A stretch of DNA of 16,074 nucleotides from an uncultured Fretibacterium sp. (GTDB taxonomy: Bacteria; Synergistota; Synergistia; Synergistales; Aminobacteriaceae): assembly GCF_963548695.1 (NCBI RefSeq), contig NZ_CAUUWA010000053.1:1-16074 (forward strand), written 5' to 3'. The notes below the pieces were generated by a model, which was given only the letters and a program-made list of their open reading frames with translations, searched no databases and was not told the DNA's origin. Of the stretch, positions 1 through 6,287 are shown one piece after another; positions within the stretch are counted from its first letter, which is position 1; each line of letters starts with the position of its first letter. The position numbers and the translations under genes were made by a program.

Positions 1-207
1 ACCTTGGAGCAAGCGAAGGAGGCGGGACACATGTACGTCAGTATCATGGAGCGTAGTAGAACAGAGGGCATCCAGCTCGGTAGAACGGAAACGGCACGGA
101 ATCTGCTTCAGATGGGACTGGACTTGACCAAGATCGCAGAAGCCACCGGGTTGCCCCTGGAGGAAATCCAAGCCTTAAAAAAAGACGGAACAAGTTTAAC
201 CGTTTAA
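1..207 (+). CDS. C-terminal fragment of an Rpn / PD-(D/E)XK nuclease-transposase family protein (5' end outside the window)
   Basis: The reading frame is open from the first base, so this is the 3' end of a longer gene; the TTG at position 4 is not a convincing start. The 68 visible residues end with a helix-turn-helix-like tail (TARNLLQMGLDLTKIAEATG, then LPLEEIQALKK). Such tails close Rpn-family recombination-promoting nucleases and related PD-(D/E)XK transposase-like proteins. The catalytic domain would lie upstream and cannot be checked. These proteins are DNA endonucleases usually found in many copies as accessory genes. The gene ends convergently, 6 bases from the stop of the next gene on the other strand, with no terminator visible between them. 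The family call rests on the tail motif alone. Confidence 0.6.
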   Translation, partial: TLEQAKEAGHMYVSIMERSRTEGIQLGRTETARNLLQMGLDLTKIAEATGLPLEEIQALKKDGTSLTV

Positions 208-213
208 CGCCCC

Positions 214-771
214 TCAATAGCAATCGACAGGGACAAGGTTTGCCGAATGGCTTCCAAGACGGCGGCCTTGTTTGTTTTTGCTCGCAAATTCGACATCCTC
301 CTTCTCGGCGTCGGTCTGTGTCGGCGTCTCTACGCTCAATCCCAGTTTGGCCCGATAGCTGGCCCGCAACTCGGCCTCCTTGCGGCTGGTCTCCGCGACC
401 TGCTTCAGGTCCGTCTCCGTGTCCGACATCATCTTTTTGAGGACCCAAAGCTGCTCCAGCGCCATCCGCGGGTCCGTCTTCGCCGCCTCCCCAACCCACG
501 CAAAGGCTGGGTCCAGCAAGATATCCAGCCTGCCCGGCTTCACGATGTTCCCTTCCGTGTCCTTCTCCGGCTCCGTCACCTTGTACTCCACGCGCTCAAA
601 GAACGGCTTCAAATGCGTCTGCGCCAGCAGCCCCGCCTCCAGGCCCCGCACGAGGTCCGCGTAGAGCTCCTTCAGGATCGGCACCGCCGTGTTGTTGGGG
701 TTCGGCCCATCCGCGCCGTTGAAGTTCTCGCCGAAGAACTTCTCCAGAAACGCCAGCTGACGTGCGTCCAT
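214..771 (-). CDS. Uncharacterised protein, mature part of an exported protein (frame broken from its signal peptide)
   Basis: This 185-residue frame is charged and mostly helical (begins MDARQLAFLEKFFGENF). It contains the stretches ILKELYADLVRGLEAGLL and VKPGRLDILLDPAFAWVG, and a coiled-coil-like segment around residues 108-145 (LKKMMSDTETDLKQVAETSR). I do not recognise the family. Codon use is typical of a real GC-rich gene. The ATG at 771 has no convincing ribosome binding site. The DNA directly upstream encodes a textbook signal peptide, but in another frame (see 772-842), so the native product was probably about 209 residues and secreted. A single-base deletion in the GC-rich junction, a sequencing error, or ribosomal frameshifting could explain the split. 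The C-terminal tail (GSHSANLVPVDCY) carries no obvious motif. Confidence 0.6.
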   Translation of the reverse strand: MDARQLAFLEKFFGENFNGADGPNPNNTAVPILKELYADLVRGLEAGLLAQTHLKPFFERVEYKVTEPEKDTEGNIVKPGRLDILLDPAFAWVGEAAKTDPRMALEQLWVLKKMMSDTETDLKQVAETSRKEAELRASYRAKLGLSVETPTQTDAEKEDVEFASKNKQGRRLGSHSANLVPVDCY

Positions 772-842
772 CCGGCCGCCGCGGGCAGCGCAAGAAGAAA
801 GGCCGAAAGAAGAGACCAGGAAAAACGCTTAAGGAATGTCAT
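772..842 (-). other. Signal-peptide-coding segment out of frame with the downstream gene (probable frameshift)
   Basis: An ATG at 842 opens a frame reading MTFLKRFSWSLLSAF then LLALPAAAG. This is a canonical Sec signal peptide, with positive n-region, hydrophobic core and AAA cleavage site. It has an SD-like GGAAAGGGG about 8 bases upstream. It runs to the base before the ATG of the 214-771 frame, but one base out of phase. In its own frame it continues only about 25 unrelated residues to a TGA. One extra base near GCGGCGGCCGG would join the two into a single exported protein. The indel is my inference; the frame relationship is seen directly. Confidence 0.6.
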
Positions 843-965
843 AAAAAACACCCCTTTCCATAAAAATTTTGAATAAGAAAACTTAACCTAAATTGACCCG
901 ACCATATAAGAGATAAGTTATTTTGTCAAACGCTCGGGTTGCCGATGGCGCTTTGTCTGCTAAAC

Positions 966-974
966 TGTTATATA
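966..974 (+). promoter_or_regulatory. Candidate extended -10 promoter of the exported-protein gene
   Basis: TGTTATATA matches the TGnTATAAT extended -10 form, and no good -35 is visible at 17 bases. Transcription would begin near 981. That leaves the AAGGAGG at 1006-1012 in the leader and argues against translation starting upstream at TTG 923. The whole 843-1000 stretch is AT-rich and lies between two divergent genes. Confidence 0.35.
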
Positions 975-1030
975 CAATTGTTTGTCGAGAAATATACGCC
1001 TATTTAAGGAGGTTGAGCGGGATAGGTGGT

Positions 1031-2083
1031 ATGCGAAAGAAAATATGTGGAGCGGAAAGGCCTGCAGAATGGAGTAAGAAGTGCCTTAAACTCCGCCTTG
1101 CGGTCCTTTCGCTATCGGCACCGTTGCTTTTGCTATGGAGCAGGCAAGCATTTTCGCATCCTTTTGAGGAGTATTTTGGATATTATTGCCGTGTATATTT
1201 TCATCTCGTCAGCGAAGACGAGTTCACTAACGATAAATGGCTGAAACTCCCAAGTGACTTGAGTAAGAATAAGAAGCATTGTATACTATGGTTTTATTAT
1301 GGCAACCCATGTTATTATAGTCATTTTAAAGAGTTTCTGCCTGACGTAATAGTTTCCGACGACCCTCATTTTCAGATTTATGTCTGCAAGAAAAAAGAGG
1401 ATGGTCACCTCTATGAGTATGTATGGCAGCTTGTCAAAAAAGTAAAAAAGCCGGTTGTAATAATGCCTCCTAACATACCCTATCCCGTTCCTCCTGAACT
1501 GGAACCCCCATTACGACGACGTGCCAAGCCCGTCATCTACCTCTACCCGAAGGCCGAGACGGAGGTGACCGTGCGGTTGGATTACCAAGGCAGGCTGACC
1601 TGCACCTACCCCGCGCCCGACCCCGACGGCGCATGGCGCGTCACCACACGGCCCGACGGTCCCCTCACCGACAAACAGGGCCGGGAGTACAGCTACCTCT
1701 TCTGGGAGGGGGCGTTCGACGGAAACCCGCCCGACTTCTCCAGGGGCTTCGTCGTCAGGGGCTCGGACACCGCCGCGTTCCTGCGCGAGAAGCTGGCGTA
1801 CATGGGCCTCACCCCGCGCGAGTACAACGAGTTCATCGTCTACTGGCTGCCGCGGATGCAGGACAACCCCTGGAACCTCATCGCCTTCCAGGGAAAGAAC
1901 TATACCGACTCCGCCCCGCTGACCGTCACACCGAGGCCCGACAGCGTTCTCCGCGTCTTCATGGCCTACCGGCCCTTGAATGCCCCGGTCTCCGTCCCTC
2001 AGCAGGAGCTGAAGCCCTTTGTCCGCAGGGGCTTCACCCTCGTCGAGTGGGGTGGTCAGGGGCCGGACGGGGCGGTTCGATAA
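1031..2083 (+). CDS. Exported protein with a conserved uncharacterised C-terminal domain; mosaic composition
   Basis: The product is 350 residues from ATG 1031. Residues 1-42 form a long signal peptide: a basic n-region, then the hydrophobic LRLAVLSLSAPLLLLW, with likely cleavage after AFS. Residues 43-150 are AT-rich in coding, rich in Tyr and Phe, contain several cysteines (YYC, HCI, NPC, YVC) and match nothing I recognise. A proline-rich linker (PPNIPYPVPPELEPP) leads to residues 166-345, a domain beginning KPVIYLYPKAETEVTVRLDY. That domain recurs in uncharacterised proteins of anaerobic Firmicutes and other gut or oral anaerobes (hallmarks YLFWEG, FIVYWLPRM, FTLVEWGG); its function is unknown to me. 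AAGGAGG at 1006-1012 is 18 bases from the ATG, further than usual, so the start is uncertain. The frame is open back to TTG 923, but the predicted promoter lies downstream of that codon. Confidence 0.7.
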   Translation: MRKKICGAERPAEWSKKCLKLRLAVLSLSAPLLLLWSRQAFSHPFEEYFGYYCRVYFHLVSEDEFTNDKWLKLPSDLSKNKKHCILWFYYGNPCYYSHFKEFLPDVIVSDDPHFQIYVCKKKEDGHLYEYVWQLVKKVKKPVVIMPPNIPYPVPPELEPPLRRRAKPVIYLYPKAETEVTVRLDYQGRLTCTYPAPDPDGAWRVTTRPDGPLTDKQGREYSYLFWEGAFDGNPPDFSRGFVVRGSDTAAFLREKLAYMGLTPREYNEFIVYWLPRMQDNPWNLIAFQGKNYTDSAPLTVTPRPDSVLRVFMAYRPLNAPVSVPQQELKPFVRRGFTLVEWGGQGPDGAVR

Positions 2084-2233
2084 AAGCGAGCTTAACGGCA
2101 CGAGATCGGATTGGGCCAAGTGAGGAGGAGTGGTTGTTTCGGCCCCTGCAAGGGAGGCTGAAAGACCGGCGTTTCTCTCTTCTCTCGGAACAATCTGGTC
2201 GTCGTGTAACCTATTATACGAGGAAGGAACTCC

Positions 2234-3754
2234 ATGAAAGGAATCATGATCCAGGGCACCAGTAGCGACGCCGGAAAAAGTTTCCTGGTGACGGGGCTCT
2301 GCCGCCTGCTGGCCGATCGGGGCGTTCGCGTGTGTCCCTTCAAGTCGCAGAACATGTCCAACAACTCCTGCGTCACATGGGACGGGATGGAGGTCAGCCG
2401 GGCGCAGGCCGTGCAGGCCGAGGCAGCGCGCCTCCGGCCCGAGACCTTCATGAACCCCATCCTCCTGAAGCCGCGCCGGGACACCTGCTCGGAGATCGTA
2501 CTGGAGGGGCGGGTCTTCGAGGCCCCGGCGGACCGGAATTACTATCGGACCTTCACGATGACCCACGGCCTCCCGGCGGTGCGGCGCGCGCTGCGGCACA
2601 TCGCCGGGCACTTCGACGCCGTGGTGATCGAGGGGGCGGGCAGCCCCGCCGAGGTGAACCTGAACGAGACGGAGATTGTGAACATGCGCATCGCCCGCGA
2701 GGCGGACGTCCCCGTCCTGCTGGTGACGGACGTGGACCGCGGCGGGTCCCTGGCCTCGGTAGTCGGTACGCTGGAGCTGCTGGGGGCGGATCGAAAGCGG
2801 GTCAAGGGCGTGATCTTCAACAAGTTTCGGGGCGACCCCGCCCTCTTCGCCCCCGCCGTGGAATGGCTGGAGGCCCGCACGGGCGTTCGGGTCATCGGGG
2901 TGATGCCCTGGGTGGAGGGGGCGTCCATCGCGGGCGAGGACTCCCTGGGCCTCAGCTGGGGCCGGGGCGGGCGGGGGGCGCTGTCGGTCGGCGTGGTCCG
3001 ATTCCCCGGGATCTCCAACTTCACGGACCTCGACCCCTTCGAGTACGAGCCGGACGTGGATCTCGTCGGCCTGGATCCCGGGACGCCGCTCAAGGTGCTG
3101 CGCTCCCTGGACGCGGTGATCCTCCCGGGCTCCAAGAATTCGATGCGGGACATGAGCTGGCTTCGTGAGACGGGCCTCGCCGAGGCGCTGCGCGCGTTTG
3201 CGGATGCGGGCGGGTTCGTCCTCGGACTGTGCGGAGGCTATCAGATGGTGGGGCGCAGGCTGGACGACCCCGATCTGCGGGAGAACTCCGAGCTGCGCGG
3301 GATCGATGGCCTGGGGCTTCTGCCCATTGTGACCGAGTTTCGGGCCGGGGTCAAGACGACCGTTTGCGTCTCGGGCGCTCTGAACCCCAAGTTGAACCCC
3401 AACCCAAACCCCGCGGAGGACCCCGTCCCCGTGAAGGGGTACGAGATTCATTTCGGACGGACGGTCCCCGACGCGGGGGCGCCCTGCGAGCCCCTTTTCA
3501 TCATGGAGGATGGACGTCCGGAAGGGCTTGGGACGGAGGACCTCCGGATCGCGGGGACGTATCTGCACGGCGTCTTCGAGAACGACCGCTTCCGGGGCCT
3601 GTGGCTCAACGCCCTCCGGCGCGCCCGCGACCTGGAGGAACGGCCAGCCGCCGACACCGCGGGCCGAAAGGAACGAGCTTACGACGCCCTCGCCGCGGCG
3701 GTCGAACGGCATCTCGACGTCGACGAAATCCTCGGGCTCATGGGGCTTTCATAG
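2234..3754 (+). CDS. cobQ: Cobyric acid synthase (adenosylcobyrate amidation), CobQ/CbiP
   Basis: CobQ is a cytoplasmic glutamine-dependent enzyme that amidates four side-chain carboxylates (b, d, e and g) of adenosylcobyrinate a,c-diamide during cobalamin synthesis. The product is 506 residues, normal for the family. The N-terminal dethiobiotin-synthetase-like ATPase domain begins with the P-loop variant GTSSDAGKS (residues 8-16) and has FKSQNMSNNS, VVIEGAGSPAEVNL and VTDVDRGG. The C-terminal class I glutamine amidotransferase domain has the nucleophile Cys333 in GLCGGYQM and the catalytic His445 in YLHGVFEN. The short repeat NPKLNPNPNP near residue 384 looks like a variable loop. AGGAAGGA lies just upstream of ATG 2234. 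An AT-rich CTATTATAC at 2211-2219 may be a weak -10. No other cobalamin genes are in view, and the 150-base upstream gap shows no complete cobalamin riboswitch. The next gene is convergent, 7 bases away. Confidence 0.95.
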   Translation: MKGIMIQGTSSDAGKSFLVTGLCRLLADRGVRVCPFKSQNMSNNSCVTWDGMEVSRAQAVQAEAARLRPETFMNPILLKPRRDTCSEIVLEGRVFEAPADRNYYRTFTMTHGLPAVRRALRHIAGHFDAVVIEGAGSPAEVNLNETEIVNMRIAREADVPVLLVTDVDRGGSLASVVGTLELLGADRKRVKGVIFNKFRGDPALFAPAVEWLEARTGVRVIGVMPWVEGASIAGEDSLGLSWGRGGRGALSVGVVRFPGISNFTDLDPFEYEPDVDLVGLDPGTPLKVLRSLDAVILPGSKNSMRDMSWLRETGLAEALRAFADAGGFVLGLCGGYQMVGRRLDDPDLRENSELRGIDGLGLLPIVTEFRAGVKTTVCVSGALNPKLNPNPNPAEDPVPVKGYEIHFGRTVPDAGAPCEPLFIMEDGRPEGLGTEDLRIAGTYLHGVFENDRFRGLWLNALRRARDLEERPAADTAGRKERAYDALAAAVERHLDVDEILGLMGLS

Positions 3755-3761
3755 AAGCGTG

Positions 3762-4640
3762 TCAGCGCACGTTCCCCAGGTGGACATGCCGCAGCTTTCC
3801 CCGCGCCCGGTCGGCCAGGGAGTACAGGAGCTCCGTGTCCGTCGGCGGCGCGAAGTGCCGCCAGGCGGGGAAGCAGCGCGAGAGGTGCAGGGGGACGGAG
3901 GGGGACTGGGCGGCGATCCAGTCCGTCATGGCGTCGAAGCCCTCCCCCGTATCGACGAGCCCGGGGACGACGAGGTGCGTCAGCTCCACGTGCACGCCGC
4001 CCCGCACCCAGGATGCGATATTGGCCTTCACGGCGTCGAGCGAACCTCCCAGACGCCGGTAACGCTCCGTATCGAAGGCCTTGAGGTCGACGTTGGCCGC
4101 ATCGGTGCAGGTCAGGAGCTCCGAGGCCACCGGCTCGGACATGACGCCGTTCGTGACGAGGACGACGGCGATCCCGTTCTCCCTCAGCAGCGGGGACGCC
4201 TCGAGGATATACTCCGCCTGAAGCGTCGGCTCGTTGTAGGTGAAGGCCACGGACGAAAGCCCGAGGTTTCGGATCTCCAGCGCCAGCTCCTCGGGCCGCA
4301 GGGCGGCCGCCGCACGAGAGAGTGCCTCCGGACGTTCGGGGTGGGCGATCTCGTGATTCTGACAGAAGGGACAGGCCATCGTGCAGCCCACGCTGCCCAG
4401 GGAATAAATGAGGGTTCCCGGCCTCCAATGGGCCAGGGGCTTCTTCTCGATGGGATCGACGGCCCGCGCGCAAAAACGGCCCAGCCAGGGGGAGACAAGG
4501 GTCCCGCGCGCGTTCAGGCGAACGCCGCAGAAGCCGGCCGCGCCGCTCCGCAGCGTGCAGCCGCGGAAACAAAGCGTACAGCGTACCGCGTCGCCCTCCT
4601 CGCGGGTCCACCATCGCGGCGTAATTCTCCTCTCCTCCAA
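3762..4640 (-). CDS. amrS: AmmeMemoRadiSam-type (AmrS / PflA-like) radical SAM protein
   Basis: The product is 292 residues from TTG 4640. The radical SAM cluster motif CxxxCxxC is Cys86, Cys90 and Cys93 in GCTMACPFCQNHE, so it should bind [4Fe-4S] and S-adenosylmethionine in the cytoplasm. An N-terminal cysteine-rich segment (CTLCFRGC through FCGVR, residues 21-41) and later motifs FTYNEPT, VTNGVM, ANVDLKAF and HLVVPGLVDTGEGF fit the AmrS subfamily rather than classical pyruvate formate-lyase activase. The substrate is uncertain. TTG 4640 is chosen because AAGGAGG lies 9 bases upstream. The frame is open to ATG 4703 and 4730, but those lie in or before a strong terminator and lack an SD. The usual partners (AMMECR1 and Memo domain proteins) are not in the window. 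Confidence 0.85.
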   Translation of the reverse strand: MEERRITPRWWTREEGDAVRCTLCFRGCTLRSGAAGFCGVRLNARGTLVSPWLGRFCARAVDPIEKKPLAHWRPGTLIYSLGSVGCTMACPFCQNHEIAHPERPEALSRAAAALRPEELALEIRNLGLSSVAFTYNEPTLQAEYILEASPLLRENGIAVVLVTNGVMSEPVASELLTCTDAANVDLKAFDTERYRRLGGSLDAVKANIASWVRGGVHVELTHLVVPGLVDTGEGFDAMTDWIAAQSPSVPLHLSRCFPAWRHFAPPTDTELLYSLADRARGKLRHVHLGNVR

Positions 4641-4687
4641 AGTATGGTCCCTCCTTTCGCCGTCGGCCCCTTTTGCCCGAGGGGTAC

Positions 4688-4717
4688 AAAAAACGCCGCT
4701 CATCGCGGCGTTTTTTT
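4688..4717 (-). terminator. Intrinsic terminator after the aminotransferase gene
   Basis: AACGCCGC (4692-4699) pairs perfectly with GCGGCGTT (4705-4712) around a 5-base loop. A-runs and T-runs flank the stem on both sides, so it could work in both directions. On the minus strand it lies 24 bases past the aminotransferase stop and 47 bases before the TTG start of the radical SAM gene. Confidence 0.9.
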
Positions 4718-4740
4718 GCGGAATATCCAAGCGGTCCCAG

Positions 4741-5961
4741 CTACTTCGCGGCCAGCTTCATCTCCTGAATGGCCTGGGCCAGACGGGACACCCCCTCCTC
4801 GATCACGTCGGGCTTCGAGTAGGTATAGTTGACCCGCGCCGCGTGGACGCCCGCCGCGGGGTTGACGCAGAACGGAGCGCCGGGCAGAATGGCGACCTTC
4901 TTCTCCAGGGCCTTCTTGGCGAGTTCCCCGCTGTCGATGTTCCCCGTGTTCAGCCAGTAGAAGAAGCCACCCTCGGGCTTCACCCAGGTGATCCCCTGAG
5001 GCGCGAGATGCTTCCGGAAGCTCTCCTCCATAGCGTCGCGCTTCACCCGGTAGTCCTTGATGATGTTCGGCAGGTGGGAGTCCAGGTAGCCCTTGCGGCA
5101 GTACTCGTAGGTCAGGACCTGCGTGATGGGGCTGGAGCAGAGGTCGACCGCCTGCTTGAAGACCGCCATCTGGCGGATGATGTCCTTGGGGCCGCTGACC
5201 CAGCCGATGCGCACGCCGGGGGAGAGGATCTTGGAGAAGGACCCGGCGTAAATGGTGTTGCCCGCCTTGTCGAAGGAGAAGATCGACGGCAGGTGTTCGC
5301 CGTCGAAACGCACATAGCCGTAAGGGTCGTCCTCGAAGATGGCAAGGCCGTAGCGCTCCGCGATCGCGGCCAGCTCGCGGCGCCGCTCCACAGTCATGGT
5401 GGCCCCCGCCGGGTTCTGGAAGTTGACGATGGTGTAGATGAACTTGGGTTTTTTACCCTCCTTGCGCAGACGCTCAATGAGCGCGGGAAGCTCGGACACG
5501 ACCATGCCCTCACCGTCGACCGGGACGCTCGCAAAGTCCGCGCCGTGGTTGTAGAAGGCCGTGAGGGCGGCCATGTAGCTGGGGTCCTCGACGATCGCGA
5601 CGTCGCCGGGATCGATCATAGCCCATGCAAAGAGGTCGAGCACCTGCTGGGAGCCGGTCGTCAGCAGGATCTCGTCCAGTTCCACCTCGCGCCCCATGCG
5701 CGGGGCCGTCCACTTGGCCAGAAAGGTGCGCAGCGGTTCGAAGCCCTCCGTCGTGCCATACTGGAGCAGCGACGTCCCATCGCTGACCAGCTTCTCGGAC
5801 CCCTCGGCGAACTGATCGATGGGGAAGACCTCAGGGGCCGGCATTCCTCCCGCAAAGGAGATCATCCCCGGCTGCTTGATGACCTTGAGAAGCTCCCTCA
5901 CCGGCGAGGGACGCGTCTTTCGCGCCGCGGAGCTGAAAAGTTCCTTCCAATTGTCGCTCAT
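4741..5961 (-). CDS. PLP-dependent class I/II aminotransferase (LysN / 2-aminoadipate transaminase-like)
   Basis: The product is 406 residues. This is a fold-type I aminotransferase, shown by the N-terminal substrate loop ISFAGGMPAPEVFP, the family signature VNFQNPAGATM, the PLP-ring aspartate region FEDDPYGYVRF, the Schiff-base lysine Lys244 in GSFSKILSPGVRIGW, and the C-terminal carboxylate-binding Arg in HAARVNYTY. The pattern matches the LysN / 2-aminoadipate / aromatic aminotransferase group common in anaerobes. Exact substrates cannot be read from sequence; leucine, aromatic amino acids and aminoadipate are candidates. ATG 5961 is preferred over the upstream ATG 6045 because AAGGAGG sits 7 bases before it. 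The gene has its own promoter and terminator, so it is probably transcribed alone. Confidence 0.92.
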   Translation of the reverse strand: MSDNWKELFSSAARKTRPSPVRELLKVIKQPGMISFAGGMPAPEVFPIDQFAEGSEKLVSDGTSLLQYGTTEGFEPLRTFLAKWTAPRMGREVELDEILLTTGSQQVLDLFAWAMIDPGDVAIVEDPSYMAALTAFYNHGADFASVPVDGEGMVVSELPALIERLRKEGKKPKFIYTIVNFQNPAGATMTVERRRELAAIAERYGLAIFEDDPYGYVRFDGEHLPSIFSFDKAGNTIYAGSFSKILSPGVRIGWVSGPKDIIRQMAVFKQAVDLCSSPITQVLTYEYCRKGYLDSHLPNIIKDYRVKRDAMEESFRKHLAPQGITWVKPEGGFFYWLNTGNIDSGELAKKALEKKVAILPGAPFCVNPAAGVHAARVNYTYSKPDVIEEGVSRLAQAIQEMKLAAK

Positions 5962-5991
5962 TTCGACTCCTCCTTGACCATGATAGATTCG

Positions 5992-6007
5992 CCGGCACGG
6001 AGGCCGG
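5992..6007 (-). repeat. Short hairpin in the aminotransferase 5' leader
   Basis: CCGGC (5992-5996) and GCCGG (6003-6007) can form a 5-bp hairpin in the leader RNA, about 30 bases before the start codon. It may be chance in GC-rich DNA, but it lies between the promoter and the ribosome binding site. Confidence 0.3.
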
Positions 6008-6036
6008 AGTACCGCACTGTCGAGAAATTTGAGAAA

Positions 6037-6079
6037 CATCAACAATTGATGGATTAATACGGGTTGATTATAACATCAA
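6037..6079. promoter_or_regulatory. Two ATCAA/TTGAT inverted repeats around the aminotransferase promoter (candidate operators)
   Basis: CATCAA CAA TTGATG (6037-6051) is a perfect 6-bp inverted repeat just downstream of the predicted start site. A second repeat, TTGAT at 6064-6068 with ATCAA at 6075-6079, brackets the -10 box. Four identical half-sites around one promoter suggest binding of a dimeric regulator. The regulator is unknown. Confidence 0.4.
6067..6075 (-). promoter_or_regulatory. Extended -10 promoter of the aminotransferase gene
   Basis: The minus strand reads TGTTATAAT, a perfect extended -10. The -35 region at 17 bases (CTAAGA) is weak, as expected for an extended -10 promoter. 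Predicted transcription starts near 6060, giving a leader of about 100 bases. Confidence 0.65.
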
Positions 6080-6106
6080 ATTCCGAAAATCTTAGGGAAA
6101 CGCTGA

Positions 6107-6287
6107 TTTAATCCATGAAGCCCCCCGGTGGTACCCCAGCTTGCCTGTTTTGAGGAAGAGACTTGCCGGGGCCGCCGCTATCCCCAGAGGGAAGCCTTCC
6201 GGCCATCCGCTCGCTTCGCTTGCGGGCCGATCAGTCTCAGGATAGCGGCGTGGGGGATTAAAGATGATTTTAAGCAGTCCCGGCAAG
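6107..6287. repeat. Nested inverted-repeat element between recG and the aminotransferase gene
   Basis: This is most of the 308-base non-coding gap 5962-6269. Perfect arms are TTTAATCC (6107-6114) with GGATTAAA (6255-6262), CGCCGCTATCC (6173-6183) with GGATAGCGGCG (6240-6250), and CTTGCCGGG (6162-6170) with CCCGGCAAG (6279-6287, inside the recG 3' end). Inside the 11-bp arms lie smaller stems, such as GGCC/GGCC with CCGC/GCGG around a TCGCTTCGCTT loop. It has no U-tract, so it is not a simple terminator. It may be a REP- or MITE-like repeat, a remnant of an insertion sequence, or a structured RNA. No second copy is in this window. Confidence 0.45.

Noticed and set aside
923..1030. Start of the exported protein at TTG 923
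   Set aside because: It would place 36 extra residues before the signal peptide, has no SD, and lies upstream of the predicted promoter.
2084..2233. Possible cobalamin riboswitch before cobQ (CCCCTGCAAGGGAGG and GGCTGAAAGACCGGC look faintly similar)
   Set aside because: The conserved B12-box core and receptor helices are absent and the gap is only 150 bases. A covariance-model scan of 2050-2233 would settle it.
1511..3712. A 733-codon open frame on the minus strand
   Set aside because: It is antisense to cobQ and the exported-protein gene, has no domain or SD, and its low-complexity Pro/Arg/Gly/His content is typical of GC-rich antisense frames.
4408..6057. A 549-codon open frame on the plus strand
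   Set aside because: It is antisense to the aminotransferase and radical SAM genes and shows no protein family features.
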